A stretch of 19,671 bases of DNA from contig JAMOSA010000018.1 in assembly GCA_027063325.1 (NCBI GenBank), forward strand, positions 1 through 19,671, written 5' to 3'. Shown in pieces: positions 1 to 7,157 of this stretch. Source of the stretch: Campylobacteraceae bacterium. GTDB lineage: Bacteria > Campylobacterota > Campylobacteria > Campylobacterales > Sulfurovaceae. The position numbers and the translations under genes were made by a program. The notes under the pieces are model-generated. The model was not told the DNA's origin and searched no databases. It saw nothing but the letters and a program-made list of their open reading frames with translations. Numbering within the stretch: position 1 is the stretch's first letter; each line of letters begins with the position of its first letter.

Positions 1-297
1 CCTCTTTTTGTACTCTTTGAGACTCTTTATCAGATTCAATGGTTCAGACTTTACAATATTGTAGGTATTTACAAGCTCTTTGTTTATATCGCTTAATACT
101 ACCCTCTTGCCATTTAGCAATCCTTTTGAGAATAGTTCAAAAAATACTGCTCCACCACCTAAAAACGGCTCATAATAACTGTTAAAATCTCTTGGAAAGA
201 GTGGTAAAATCTGCTCTAAAAGTCCTCTTTTGCCACCTACCCATTTGATAAAAGGCTGATATTGTTTTGGAGAGTGAGTATCAACTTTGGATGTCAT
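1..297 (-). CDS. DNA adenine methylase (Dam family), N-terminal part only
   Basis: This gene runs off the left edge, so only the first 99 codons are visible. Reading the minus strand from the ATG at 297, the protein has the N-terminal motif FIKWVGGKRGLL and the SAM-binding block YYEPFLGGGAVFF followed by VVLSDINKELVN. These are the hallmarks of D12-class (Dam-like) N6-adenine methyltransferases. Family knowledge says the enzyme transfers a methyl group from SAM to adenine in a short target such as GATC; the target here cannot be read from the sequence. It starts 7 bases after the stop of the uroporphyrinogen methyltransferase gene and is probably co-transcribed with it, although that pathway has no functional link to DNA methylation. 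The catalytic DPPY motif would lie beyond the edge, so an intact enzyme cannot be confirmed. No restriction partner is visible. Confidence 0.85.
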   Translation of the reverse strand, partial: MTSKVDTHSPKQYQPFIKWVGGKRGLLEQILPLFPRDFNSYYEPFLGGGAVFFELFSKGLLNGKRVVLSDINKELVNTYNIVKSEPLNLIKSLKEYKKR

Positions 298-304
298 AAT
301 ATAT

Positions 305-1042
305 CTAAGCTCTCTTCTCAAACCAACTCAACTCTTTATGCAACTCCACAACCTTGCCTACTACAATAAGAGCCGGTGTTGGTAAATCTTTGGCTTTTTC
401 ATAAATATCCTCTAGGGTACCTATTACAGTCTGTTCATCTGGCCATGTACCTCTGCTAATAACTGCTATTGGAAAATCTTTTGGTTTACCTATCTCAAGA
501 AGTTTTTCTACTATATACTTGAGCCTGTGGAGTCCCATTAAAAATATGATGGTATCATCTGTTTTGTAATTCTCCCACGGTATTTGAGACTTCTCTTTGG
601 TTGCTTCATGTCCTGTTACTACCCTAAATGATACAGTAATACCTCTGTGAGTTACAGGTATTCCGGCATATTCAGGTACAGCAATTGCAGATGTAACTCC
701 TGGCACAAATTCAAACTCTACACCTCTTTGTCTTAGATATATTCCCTCTTCTCCACCTCTTCCAAATACAAAAGGATCACCCCCTTTTAATCTCACTACT
801 ACATCATACTTTTGTGAAGCTTGATATATGAGTTCATTTATCTCATCTTGGGGTAGAGTGTGGTGACTGTCTGCTTTGCCTACATATATAAATTCACATC
901 CATCTTTTGCCTCTTTGAGGATTTGAGGGTTTGCCAACCTGTCATATATTATTACATCAGCCTGTTTTATCAATCTTAGTGCTTTGACTGTAAGCAAATC
1001 TATATCACCAGGTCCTGCACCAGTTAGATAGACTTTACCCAT
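305..1042 (-). CDS. nirE: Uroporphyrinogen-III C-methyltransferase (SUMT; NirE-like by context)
   Basis: The 245-residue product has the full SUMT signature: VYLTGAGPGDIDLLTVKAL at the N-terminus, VRLKGGDPFVFGRGGEE at about 84-100, and the VTSAIAVPEYAGIPVTHRG block at about 116-134. It is the single-domain methyltransferase form, without the CysG dehydrogenase/ferrochelatase part. The reaction is SAM-dependent methylation of uroporphyrinogen III at C2 and C7, giving precorrin-2, the branch point to siroheme, cobalamin and heme d1. Its start overlaps the stop of the NirJ-like gene by one base (TAATG), so translation is probably coupled. That context favours the heme d1 role (NirE) over CobA/CysG. 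The enzyme class is near certain; the nirE symbol rests on neighbours. Confidence 0.9.
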   Translation of the reverse strand: MGKVYLTGAGPGDIDLLTVKALRLIKQADVIIYDRLANPQILKEAKDGCEFIYVGKADSHHTLPQDEINELIYQASQKYDVVVRLKGGDPFVFGRGGEEGIYLRQRGVEFEFVPGVTSAIAVPEYAGIPVTHRGITVSFRVVTGHEATKEKSQIPWENYKTDDTIIFLMGLHRLKYIVEKLLEIGKPKDFPIAVISRGTWPDEQTVIGTLEDIYEKAKDLPTPALIVVGKVVELHKELSWFEKRA

Positions 1043-2166
1043 TATAACCCCTTTCTTTGAGTCTCACTAAGATAGCAAGAGGGATCTTGAGCTGCTATAT
1101 CTCCATATATTGCATAAGCTCTGCTTCTTGAGCCTCCATTACATATATCTATCACACCACAATCACTACAGTAACCCCCAAGCTCTCTGGGATATTCTCT
1201 AAGGAAGCTTAAGAGTCTATTCTCTTTGTTTAACCAAATTTTGCTAAATGGCTCTTTGGTCATATTACCTATATCCATAGGAAAGAATGGATCTGGTTTA
1301 ACATTGCCCATCCAATCAATATTACCAAGCTTTCTTCCTGCACTATTACCACCCCAGCTCTTGAGTCTTTTTATCATCTCATCTTTTTTATCTGGATAGA
1401 GTTTTGAAAATTTTTCCAAAAATACTATTGCATCCATCTCCATATTACCGGTTACTATATCTATATTTTTACCACTTGTGTAATACTCAAATGCTTTATC
1501 TATAATAAACTCTACAAACTCTTTTCTTTGGCTTGGAGTTATATCTATTTTGAGATTATCAAGTCCTCTTCCACTATATACAAGATGAGATATATATATC
1601 TTGTCCACACCTATCTCTTCGGCTAATTCAAATATAGAATAAAAACTCTCTTTTGTCTTTTGTGTAATAGTAAATCTAATTCCTGCATTGCCACCATGCT
1701 TTTGAATCAAAGCTATAGCATTCAAACTATCTCTATATGCCCCTTTGAGTCCTCTAAACTCATCATGAACCTCTTCTATACCATCAATACTGATACCTAT
1801 ATAATTAAATGCCTCTATGATTTTATCAACATTCTTTTCATTTATATAAAGTCCATTTGTAGATAGATATGTAATAATTCCATTATCTCTCATAGCTTGG
1901 GATATTTCAAATATATCTTTGCGAATGAGTGGTTCTCCTCCACTAAATATTACAAACTTTATACCGGCTTTTTTGAGTTCCTCAATAGAGTTGAGTATAA
2001 ACTCTGTCGATAGATAATCAGTTGAGTTTGGATCTGCATAACTGTAGCAGTGTTTACAGGCTAAATTGCATCTGTTAGTAAAATTCCAAATAATAATACT
2101 TCCGTTTAATACTCTCTCTTTTTTATCTTCTACTACCGAAGATATAAGATTACTCAATCTAAACAC
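1042..2166 (-). CDS. nirJ: Heme d1 biosynthesis radical SAM protein NirJ
   Basis: This 374-residue radical SAM protein has the cluster-binding motif CNLACKHC (C33, C37, C40) and SGGEPL at 75-80. A C-terminal auxiliary cysteine set lies at C333, C336, C342 and C364, within GGYCSDCGVIDICNGG and DPSCYL. The C-terminal pattern, including the NGGSRSRAYAIYGD stretch, matches NirJ, which acts on the propionate side chains during conversion of siroheme-derived precursors to heme d1, the cofactor of cytochrome cd1 nitrite reductase. The start is a GTG at 2166 with AAAGGG upstream. The gene lies 16 bases after the cytochrome c gene and overlaps the SUMT gene by one base. PqqE/AhbC-type relatives are the main alternative; the adjacent SUMT and cytochrome support NirJ. 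Confidence 0.85.
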   Translation of the reverse strand: MFRLSNLISSVVEDKKERVLNGSIIIWNFTNRCNLACKHCYSYADPNSTDYLSTEFILNSIEELKKAGIKFVIFSGGEPLIRKDIFEISQAMRDNGIITYLSTNGLYINEKNVDKIIEAFNYIGISIDGIEEVHDEFRGLKGAYRDSLNAIALIQKHGGNAGIRFTITQKTKESFYSIFELAEEIGVDKIYISHLVYSGRGLDNLKIDITPSQRKEFVEFIIDKAFEYYTSGKNIDIVTGNMEMDAIVFLEKFSKLYPDKKDEMIKRLKSWGGNSAGRKLGNIDWMGNVKPDPFFPMDIGNMTKEPFSKIWLNKENRLLSFLREYPRELGGYCSDCGVIDICNGGSRSRAYAIYGDIAAQDPSCYLSETQRKGL

Positions 2167-2182
2167 AAAGACCCTTTAATAG

Positions 2183-2509
2183 TTAGTTTTCTTTTGCATC
2201 TTTAAACTGCAATACATATTGAGCCAAAGTTTTTATCTCATCTATTGATAAATCACTAAATGATGGCATAGAGTTTCTTTTATATCCTAATTGCTTTGAT
2301 GTCTTAGCAGGAGTTGCAATCATAGCCATAATTTCTGCTTCACTCCTTTTAGAAGCAATAGTTGCAAATGATGGGCCAAAGGCTTCAGCAGTTGGGTGGT
2401 GACAACCCCAACAGTAACTCTTAAAGAGTTTTTCACCACTTAAAGTAGAATTGTTTTCAGATGCAAACAGAGCAATAAATAGTAAAACAGATAGTGTAAC
2501 ACCCCTCAT
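2183..2509 (-). CDS. Small periplasmic c-type cytochrome (NirC-like)
   Basis: The 108-residue protein has a short N-terminal signal sequence (about residues 1-17). A single heme-attachment motif CWGCH lies at 33-37, and a probable axial methionine, M81, sits in NSMPSF. This is the layout of a class I monoheme cytochrome c exported to the periplasm. As first gene of the unit ahead of nirJ and nirE it resembles NirC, a small cytochrome of nir clusters linked to heme d1 assembly or electron delivery to cytochrome cd1; NirM-like or cytochrome c-551-like roles are equally possible. An AGGAG Shine-Dalgarno lies 9 bases before the ATG. The cytochrome assignment is firm; the nir role is inferred from context and the upstream FNR-type box. 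Confidence 0.85.
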   Translation of the reverse strand: MRGVTLSVLLFIALFASENNSTLSGEKLFKSYCWGCHHPTAEAFGPSFATIASKRSEAEIMAMIATPAKTSKQLGYKRNSMPSFSDLSIDEIKTLAQYVLQFKDAKEN

Positions 2510-2534
2510 AATTTTTGGCTCCTAAGAATATTAA

Positions 2535-2583
2535 TATCGCAATAATAGCAACTATTTTGTTTGTTTGACTTGATAATTCTCAA
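2535..2583 (-). promoter_or_regulatory. FNR/DNR-type operator and promoter of the cytochrome-nirJ-nirE unit
   Basis: On the plus strand, 2570-2583 reads TTGAT-AATT-CTCAA, one mismatch from the CRP/FNR-family consensus TTGAT-N4-ATCAA. On the minus strand a TATTAT -10 hexamer lies at 2547-2542, giving a start near 2535. The box centre (2576.5) is then at about -41.5, the standard class II activator position. It lies in the 92-base gap between rqcH and the cytochrome gene. An FNR or NO-responsive DNR/NnrR activator is inferred. The transcription start is predicted, not measured. Confidence 0.65.
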
Positions 2584-2601
2584 AGTAACAACATATTATA
2601 A

Positions 2602-3954
2602 TCAATCTTCTCTAATCTCAATACCCTCTTTTAGTACTGAAATTGTCTTGTATTTATCATACTCAACCCTAGAACCCTCTTGAATCTTTACAAATTTTCT
2701 TTTTGTATAATCAACTTCATAATTTCCTGGTTGCTTTATAGAAAAATCAACACAAAGTTTTGCGGCCGATTTTAGTAGTGATTCTGGCAAGTTTTGTTTA
2801 TCTGTACGAATTATTACATGGCTTGATGGTATGCCTCTAGTGTGCATCCATATATCATTTGATCTTGCCATCTCAAGTAGTTTTTTATTCTCTTTGCTGT
2901 TTCTACCTACATACACCTTATAGCCATCTATCCAATACAACTCCCCATCTCTTAACTTCTCTTTTCTCTTTTTGAAATTAGCCTTTTTGGGTACAAGCAA
3001 CTCCAACTCCCAAGGCTCTTTTGCATTAATTAAAGCCTCTTTTATATTCTCATAAAAAGCTATTTTACTCTCAATATTATCTCTTTCTATATGGATATGT
3101 TTAGCCTTGCTTTCATATCTTTTTGCCAATTTATAGTAGTAATCACTAATTCTACTCTTTTTTATTCCCTTTGGCAGAGGTATATCTATGAGGTTACCTT
3201 CAAAATCATATGTACTTAAAAAACTATCATAGTGGTTTACTTTATGTAAATTTGCCAATACAACTTCTGCATATTTTCTATACTCTTTTGCTCTATTTAA
3301 AAGTTTCTCTTCACTCTCAAAGCCATCTAATATCTTTTGGAGTTTGGATATCTTTTTGGTAATAAAAGATAGTTTTTGTCTCTTTAGACTCTTTAGTTTA
3401 ATTTGATTTCTCTTTTGGTATTCAGTCTGTAGCAACTCTTTTGCATCTATTGGCTCTTTGGGTAGTGAGGGGAATTTAATATTGTGTATAGGTAGAGGTT
3501 GTAACTCAACACCAGGCTTAACAACCCTAAATGAACTATTTATATCTATATGGTGAAGTGCTTCAATAACCATACCATTGGTATCTAGTAAGATAGCATT
3601 GGTATATTTACCAGTAAACTCCAACTGAAGCATTGTATATTGCTCTTTATATCTACTCTGCTTTAAAACCTCAATCTGTAAAACTCTCTCATCCTTTAAT
3701 ACTTTTACACTCTTAATCTTTGATTGGGATATAAGCTGATGCAAAAGCGTATCAAATGGAGCATTAAAGTCTTGTAGTGGCCTTTTGGATTTACCCATCA
3801 TTACAGTAGAGTTAGAGCGTGTCATATCAAAAAAAATAGACTCTTTATCTCCAAAATCTATCTCAATTAGATTGTTCTCTACTCTTCTTGCTCTTTTAAT
3901 ATAATTATATTGTGATAAAAACTCTTTTATTGATAGTAATTGAAAGTATGTCAT
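2602..3954 (-). CDS. rqcH: Ribosome quality control protein RqcH (NFACT family)
   Basis: The 450-residue protein has an NFACT-N-like domain (about 1-170), a central basic helical and coiled-coil stretch (about 175-310) and a clear NFACT-R domain at about 337-440, containing GYKVYVGRNSKENKKLL and HTRGIPSSHVIIRT. Family knowledge: RqcH (Rqc2 homologue, older names FbpA or fibronectin-binding protein) binds obstructed 50S subunits with peptidyl-tRNA and recruits Ala-tRNA to add C-terminal alanine tails as degradation signals. It is shorter than Bacillus RqcH (about 570 residues). Where that protein has an essential Asp-Arg pair, this one reads D88-E89-R90; the alignment by eye is uncertain. It follows rplQ after a terminator and may be read through from the ribosomal operon, a sensible context for this job. 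Confidence 0.88.
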   Translation of the reverse strand: MTYFQLLSIKEFLSQYNYIKRARRVENNLIEIDFGDKESIFFDMTRSNSTVMMGKSKRPLQDFNAPFDTLLHQLISQSKIKSVKVLKDERVLQIEVLKQSRYKEQYTMLQLEFTGKYTNAILLDTNGMVIEALHHIDINSSFRVVKPGVELQPLPIHNIKFPSLPKEPIDAKELLQTEYQKRNQIKLKSLKRQKLSFITKKISKLQKILDGFESEEKLLNRAKEYRKYAEVVLANLHKVNHYDSFLSTYDFEGNLIDIPLPKGIKKSRISDYYYKLAKRYESKAKHIHIERDNIESKIAFYENIKEALINAKEPWELELLVPKKANFKKRKEKLRDGELYWIDGYKVYVGRNSKENKKLLEMARSNDIWMHTRGIPSSHVIIRTDKQNLPESLLKSAAKLCVDFSIKQPGNYEVDYTKRKFVKIQEGSRVEYDKYKTISVLKEGIEIRED

Positions 3955-3960
3955 TGTTAT

Positions 3961-3986
3961 ATAAAACCTTGCGGAAAAACCGCAAG
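3961..3986 (-). terminator. Intrinsic terminator after rplQ
   Basis: On the minus strand a perfect 7-bp stem CTTGCGG/CCGCAAG (3986-3980 with 3974-3968) encloses a TTTTT loop and is followed by GGTTTTAT. It lies 10 bases beyond the rplQ stop and just before the rqcH start, so it ends the alpha operon and sets the level of read-through into rqcH. The T tract is short, so termination may be partial. Confidence 0.75.
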
Positions 3987-3996
3987 AGTCAGAATA

Positions 3997-4347
3997 TTAT
4001 ACTAGCTCAATAATAGCCATCTCAGCTGCATCACCTTTTCTTAGACGAGTCTTGATAATGCGTGTATAACCACCATTTCTATCTTTATAATCTGGTGCAA
4101 TCTCTTCTACAAGCTTTTTTGTACTTGCTTTATCCTGAAGCTGTGCAAATACAGCTCTGTGAGCATTAAAATCACCCTTAGCTGCTCTTGTAATAAGACG
4201 CTCATAATATTTGCGTAACTCTTTTGCTTTTGGAAGAGTTGTCTCTATGCGACCATGCTCAGTCAGGGCAATTGCCAAATTCTTTAGCAATGCAGCACGG
4301 TGTTGCGACTTTCTACCAAGTTTGCGATAACCATGTCTATGTCTCAT
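3997..4347 (-). CDS. rplQ: 50S ribosomal protein bL17
   Basis: The 116-residue basic protein begins MRHRHGYRKLGRKSQHRAAL, the diagnostic start of bL17. It continues with the conserved LRKYYERLITRAAKGD region and ends with GGYTRIIKTRLRKGDAAEMA. It is a component of the large subunit near the peptide exit tunnel. It lies 9 bases downstream of rpoA, as is usual for the last gene of the bacterial alpha operon, and a terminator hairpin follows its stop. Length and motifs are normal. Confidence 0.98.
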   Translation of the reverse strand: MRHRHGYRKLGRKSQHRAALLKNLAIALTEHGRIETTLPKAKELRKYYERLITRAAKGDFNAHRAVFAQLQDKASTKKLVEEIAPDYKDRNGGYTRIIKTRLRKGDAAEMAIIELV

Positions 4348-4356
4348 GGAGTTCCT

Positions 4357-5361
4357 TTATTCTTTATGTTGTTCTATTTTGCTGATAAGACTACTTTTAG
4401 TCTCTTCATCCAACTCAAAATTATCATCAAATCCATACTCGGCCAACATCTCTTTGATTTCACTGACAGATCTTTGACCCAAGTTTTTGATACTCTTCAA
4501 CTCTTTTTCACTCATAAGTACTAATTCACCCAAGAATTTGATACCCTCTCTATCGAGTGAATTGAAGCTTCTTGCACCAAGACCCAAAGAGTCAATTGGT
4601 AACATCAGAGTCTTTAGCAACCCTTTATCTCCTCCACTCTCTACACTCTTTAACTCTCCAAAGTCTATATTAAATACTCCAGAGAATATAGAGAGTTGAG
4701 ACTGCATAGTCTGAAGTGCATTTTTAAGTGCATCTACAGGCTTTATCTGACCATCTGTCTCTATATCAAAGATGATCTTCTCATAATCAGGATTATCTTC
4801 TACAAGAACATTCTCTATAGTATAGTTTGCTTTTCTAACAGGTGTAAAGAATGCATCTAGTACAATAGCATCACTATCTACTTCATCTCTTAGATCTTCA
4901 CTTGGTACATAACCTATACCTTTGGCAAACTCTACAGAAAAATTTAATTCTGCATCTTCATTCAATGTAGCCAATACAATATCTTTATCAACTACATCTA
5001 CCTGGTCATTTACCAAGTCACCTGCTGTTACAGTCAGAGGACCTTTAAAGCTATAAGATGATGTTGCTCTGTCTAATTCATCTTTGATAATGAACCTGAT
5101 ACTTTTAAAGTTAATAATAAATACGGCTATATCCTCGTGCATACCCCTAATGGAATCAAACTCATGAGCAGCACCTTCTATCTTGAGCGATATAGGGGCA
5201 TACCCTATAGAGCTACCAAGAAGCAATCTTCTTAGTGGATGTGCTAAAGTAATGGCGTATCCACTCTCAAATGGGTATGCAATCACCTGCGCTTTTGTTG
5301 AACTGATCTCATTGACTTCGATTTCAGTCGGTGTAGATGGCGCGGTTTTGATTTTTCTCAT
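4357..5361 (-). CDS. rpoA: DNA-directed RNA polymerase subunit alpha
   Basis: The 334-residue protein has the alpha N-terminal domain (about 1-235), which dimerises and scaffolds beta and beta'. Its conserved block is FESGYAITLAHPLRRLLLGS near residue 31. The alpha C-terminal domain (about 258-318) contains LPIDSLGLGARSFNSL and IKNLGQRSVSEIKEML, the helix-hairpin-helix part that contacts promoter UP elements and activators. An acidic and basic tail follows. The gene sits between rpsD (24 bases upstream) and rplQ (9 bases downstream) in the classical order. Nothing unusual was seen. Confidence 0.98.
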   Translation of the reverse strand: MRKIKTAPSTPTEIEVNEISSTKAQVIAYPFESGYAITLAHPLRRLLLGSSIGYAPISLKIEGAAHEFDSIRGMHEDIAVFIINFKSIRFIIKDELDRATSSYSFKGPLTVTAGDLVNDQVDVVDKDIVLATLNEDAELNFSVEFAKGIGYVPSEDLRDEVDSDAIVLDAFFTPVRKANYTIENVLVEDNPDYEKIIFDIETDGQIKPVDALKNALQTMQSQLSIFSGVFNIDFGELKSVESGGDKGLLKTLMLPIDSLGLGARSFNSLDREGIKFLGELVLMSEKELKSIKNLGQRSVSEIKEMLAEYGFDDNFELDEETKSSLISKIEQHKE

Positions 5362-5385
5362 TTATTAGCCTTTATTATCTATTTA

Positions 5386-6012
5386 TTACTTAGAGTAAAG
5401 CTCAACAATTAGACGCTCTTCAACAGGGATAGAGATCTCTTCTCTTTCTGGGATACGGGTAAAGATACCAAAAAGCTTGTCTTTATCCACATCTACCCAC
5501 TCAACCATACCAGTTTGGTTGGTTAATTCAATTGATCTCAAAATTTGAGGATTGTTTTTACTCTTTTCTCTGATCTCTATCTTTTGACCAGGTTTTACTC
5601 TATATGATGGAATATCAACTCTTTTTCCATCTACTAGTATATGACCATGGTTTACAAGTTGTCTTGCAAATGCTCTAGTTGTAGCAAATCCCATTCTATA
5701 TACTACATTATCAAGTCTTTGCTCTAGTAACTGAATAAGAAGCTCTCCGGTATTACCCTCTCTACGGTTAGCCTCTTTAAACAGAGATCTAAACTGCTTC
5801 TCACTCACACCATACATAAATTTAGCTTTTTGCTTTTCACGAAGCTGAAGACCATATTCACTGATCTTTGCTCTTCTTTGACCATGCTGTCCAGGAGGAT
5901 ATGGTCTCTTTTCTAAAGCACTCTTTCCTGAAAGGCGTCGCTCTCCCTTGAGACCAAGATCAACACCGAGTCGTCTTTCAAGTTTTTCAACAGGACCTCT
6001 ATATCTTGCCAT
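5386..6012 (-). CDS. rpsD: 30S ribosomal protein uS4
   Basis: The 208-residue protein starts MARYRGPVEKLERRLGVDLG and contains the S4 RNA-binding domain (about 98-160: LEQRLDNVVYRMGFATTRA and LVNHGHILVDGKRV). It is a primary 16S rRNA binder that nucleates assembly of the 30S body. The N-terminal region lacks the CXXC pairs of zinc-binding S4, so it is the zinc-free type. In E. coli, S4 also represses its own operon by binding a pseudoknot in the leader. Because this operon has its own structured leader upstream of rpmJ, S4 is the first candidate regulator here (inference). A 78-base gap separates it from rpsK, larger than the other gaps in the operon. Confidence 0.98.
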   Translation of the reverse strand: MARYRGPVEKLERRLGVDLGLKGERRLSGKSALEKRPYPPGQHGQRRAKISEYGLQLREKQKAKFMYGVSEKQFRSLFKEANRREGNTGELLIQLLEQRLDNVVYRMGFATTRAFARQLVNHGHILVDGKRVDIPSYRVKPGQKIEIREKSKNNPQILRSIELTNQTGMVEWVDVDKDKLFGIFTRIPEREEISIPVEERLIVELYSK

Positions 6013-6090
6013 CGTGTTTACCTTTTACTTTTTTCTTCAAATAGTTGATGGTTCTTTTGTCTTTTTAGACTCAAACACTAACTAAGCGGA

Positions 6091-6465
6091 TTATACGCGT
6101 CTCTTTTTAGGAGGACGACACCCATTGTGAGGTAGTGGCGTAATATCTTTGAACCAAATTACGCGAATACCCTCAATAGCACCTACAGATTTTACTGCTG
6201 TATCACGACCAGAACCAGGTCCTTGTACCTTAATACCTACCTCTTTGATGCCGTACTCTTTGGCTTTTGCCATAGCATCTTCTACCGCTTGTTGTGCTGC
6301 ATAAGGAGTAGATTTCTTACTACCTTTAAAACCAAGTGCACCTGCACTGCTCCAAGTTAGAACATTACCCATCTCATCAGTAACAGTGATAACAGTGTTG
6401 TTGAATGTAGCAGCTATATAAACTACGCCACGAGCAACACTCTTTTTAATTTTTTTCTTTGCCAT
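6091..6465 (-). CDS. rpsK: 30S ribosomal protein uS11
   Basis: The 124-residue protein has the conserved core GVVYIAATFNNTVITVTD and the C-terminal VQGPGSGRDTAVKS and ITPLPHNGCRPPKKRRV. These are the standard uS11 sequences that line the mRNA exit region of the platform. The lysine-rich N-terminus is normal for the family. It follows rpsM by 15 bases in the usual rpsM-rpsK-rpsD-rpoA order. Confidence 0.98.
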   Translation of the reverse strand: MAKKKIKKSVARGVVYIAATFNNTVITVTDEMGNVLTWSSAGALGFKGSKKSTPYAAQQAVEDAMAKAKEYGIKEVGIKVQGPGSGRDTAVKSVGAIEGIRVIWFKDITPLPHNGCRPPKKRRV

Positions 6466-6480
6466 TGATTTTGCTCCTAA

Positions 6481-6843
6481 TTATGCTGCACCGACAGTTT
6501 TACGCTTACCTTTTCTGGTACGAGCGTTTGTTTTTGTCTTTTGACCACGAACTGGTAATCCTCTACGATGACGCAATCCACGATAATTACCCAAATCCAT
6601 TAAAGTTTTAATATCCATCATAACTTTTTTACGAAGGTCTCCCTCCACCATATAGTTATCTTGAATCTCTTTACGGATTGTAGCCGCTTCTGCGTCTGTC
6701 AACTCATGTACTCTCTTGTCATAACTGATGCCGGTAGCATCAAGGATCTTGCGAGAAGTAGTAAGACCTATACCATAAATATAAGTCAATGCATACTCCA
6801 TTCTCTTGTTTTTAGGCAAATCAACACCTGCAATACGTGCCAT
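6481..6843 (-). CDS. rpsM: 30S ribosomal protein uS13
   Basis: The 120-residue protein begins MARIAGVDLPKNKRMEYALT and continues with the helix-two-turn-helix region YGIGLTTSRKIL. It ends in the basic tail containing GLRHRRGLPVRGQKTKTNAR. It sits in the head of the small subunit and contacts tRNA and the 50S subunit through bridge B1. It follows rpmJ by only 2 bases, so the two are probably translationally coupled. Both fall under the structured leader upstream. Confidence 0.98.
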   Translation of the reverse strand: MARIAGVDLPKNKRMEYALTYIYGIGLTTSRKILDATGISYDKRVHELTDAEAATIRKEIQDNYMVEGDLRKKVMMDIKTLMDLGNYRGLRHRRGLPVRGQKTKTNARTRKGKRKTVGAA

Positions 6844-6845
6844 GT

Positions 6846-6959
6846 TTATCCTTGTCTCTGTTTATGCTTTGGATTTTTACAAATCACGCGAACGATACCC
6901 TTGCGTTTGATTACTTTACAATCATCGCACATCTTCTTGACCGATGGTCTGACCTTCAT
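6846..6959 (-). CDS. rpmJ: 50S ribosomal protein bL36 (zinc-binding type)
   Basis: The 37-residue protein MKVRPSVKKMCDDCKVIKRK... carries the zinc-ribbon ligands C11, C14, C27 and H32, so it is the zinc-binding (C+) form of bL36. The frame is open upstream to 7082, but the true start is the ATG at 6959: it gives the family's exact N-terminus and has AGGAG at 6970-6966, 6 bases upstream. It is the first gene of the alpha operon here. In many bacteria, infA or secY precedes it, but here a long non-coding leader and then an unrelated cell-wall hydrolase gene lie upstream. Confidence 0.97.
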   Translation of the reverse strand: MKVRPSVKKMCDDCKVIKRKGIVRVICKNPKHKQRQG

Positions 6960-7095
6960 TGGGTTCTCCTGCTTGTATTTGCACCTGTTTTGTTGCGTGG
7001 ACGGCTGAGATTTTATCGACCATCCAACCCTTATCGAATAGGTGCAATCATTCGATAAAGATTCTTCACGCAGTTCCGTCAATATATTCTGACGG
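6960..7095 (-). promoter_or_regulatory. Structured mRNA leader with pseudoknot upstream of rpmJ (candidate r-protein leader)
   Basis: Read as RNA on the minus strand, the leader contains five compatible helices. P0 is a 5' hairpin, CCGUCA (7095-7090) with UGACGG (7081-7076). P1 is UGCGU (7072-7068) with ACGCA (6998-6994). P2 is 12 bp with two G-U pairs (7061-7050 with 7039-7028), including a perfect 9-bp core UUAUCGAAU/AUUCGAUAA. P3 is GGAUGG (7025-7020) with CCGUCC (7004-6999). Pseudoknot PK pairs UUGCACCU in the P2 loop (7047-7040) with AGGUGCAA (6986-6979), a perfect 8 bp. P1 encloses P2 and P3 as a three-way junction, and PK ends 8 bases before the AGGAG Shine-Dalgarno. An alternative pairing of GGGUU (7030-7026) with AACCC (6965-6961) could occlude the start region. 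Regulation by S4 or another operon protein is inference from E. coli precedent. Confidence 0.7.
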
Positions 7096-7118
7096 AGGGC
7101 GATTTTATCAAAAAAATA
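7095..7118 (-). promoter_or_regulatory. Predicted promoter of the alpha operon (extended -10)
   Basis: On the minus strand a run of T's (7117-7111) leads into TGATAAAAT (7110-7102), that is TG-N-TAAAAT. This is the T-rich plus extended -10 arrangement typical of Campylobacterota sigma70 promoters. The predicted start is near 7095, at the first base of the 5' hairpin of the leader. No clear -35 is visible, as is common in this phylum. Confidence 0.6.
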
Positions 7119-7157
7119 TTTAAACTTTGCTTATTTGAAGCTCTCTTGAAGTTTAAA
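7111..7157 (-). terminator. Possible weak terminator after the NlpC/P60 gene
   Basis: On the minus strand TTTAAACTT (7157-7149) and AAGTTTAAA (7127-7119) form a perfect 9-bp inverted repeat with a 21-base loop, followed by TATTTTTTT. The first arm overlaps the stop codon of the lipoprotein gene. The stem is AT-rich with a long loop, so it is weak, and the T tract doubles as the promoter's T-rich element. Confidence 0.35.

Noticed and set aside
6846..7082. A 78-residue frame covering rpmJ and its leader
   Set aside because: Only the last 37 residues match bL36, and a good Shine-Dalgarno precedes the internal ATG at 6959. The upstream part is the structured leader.
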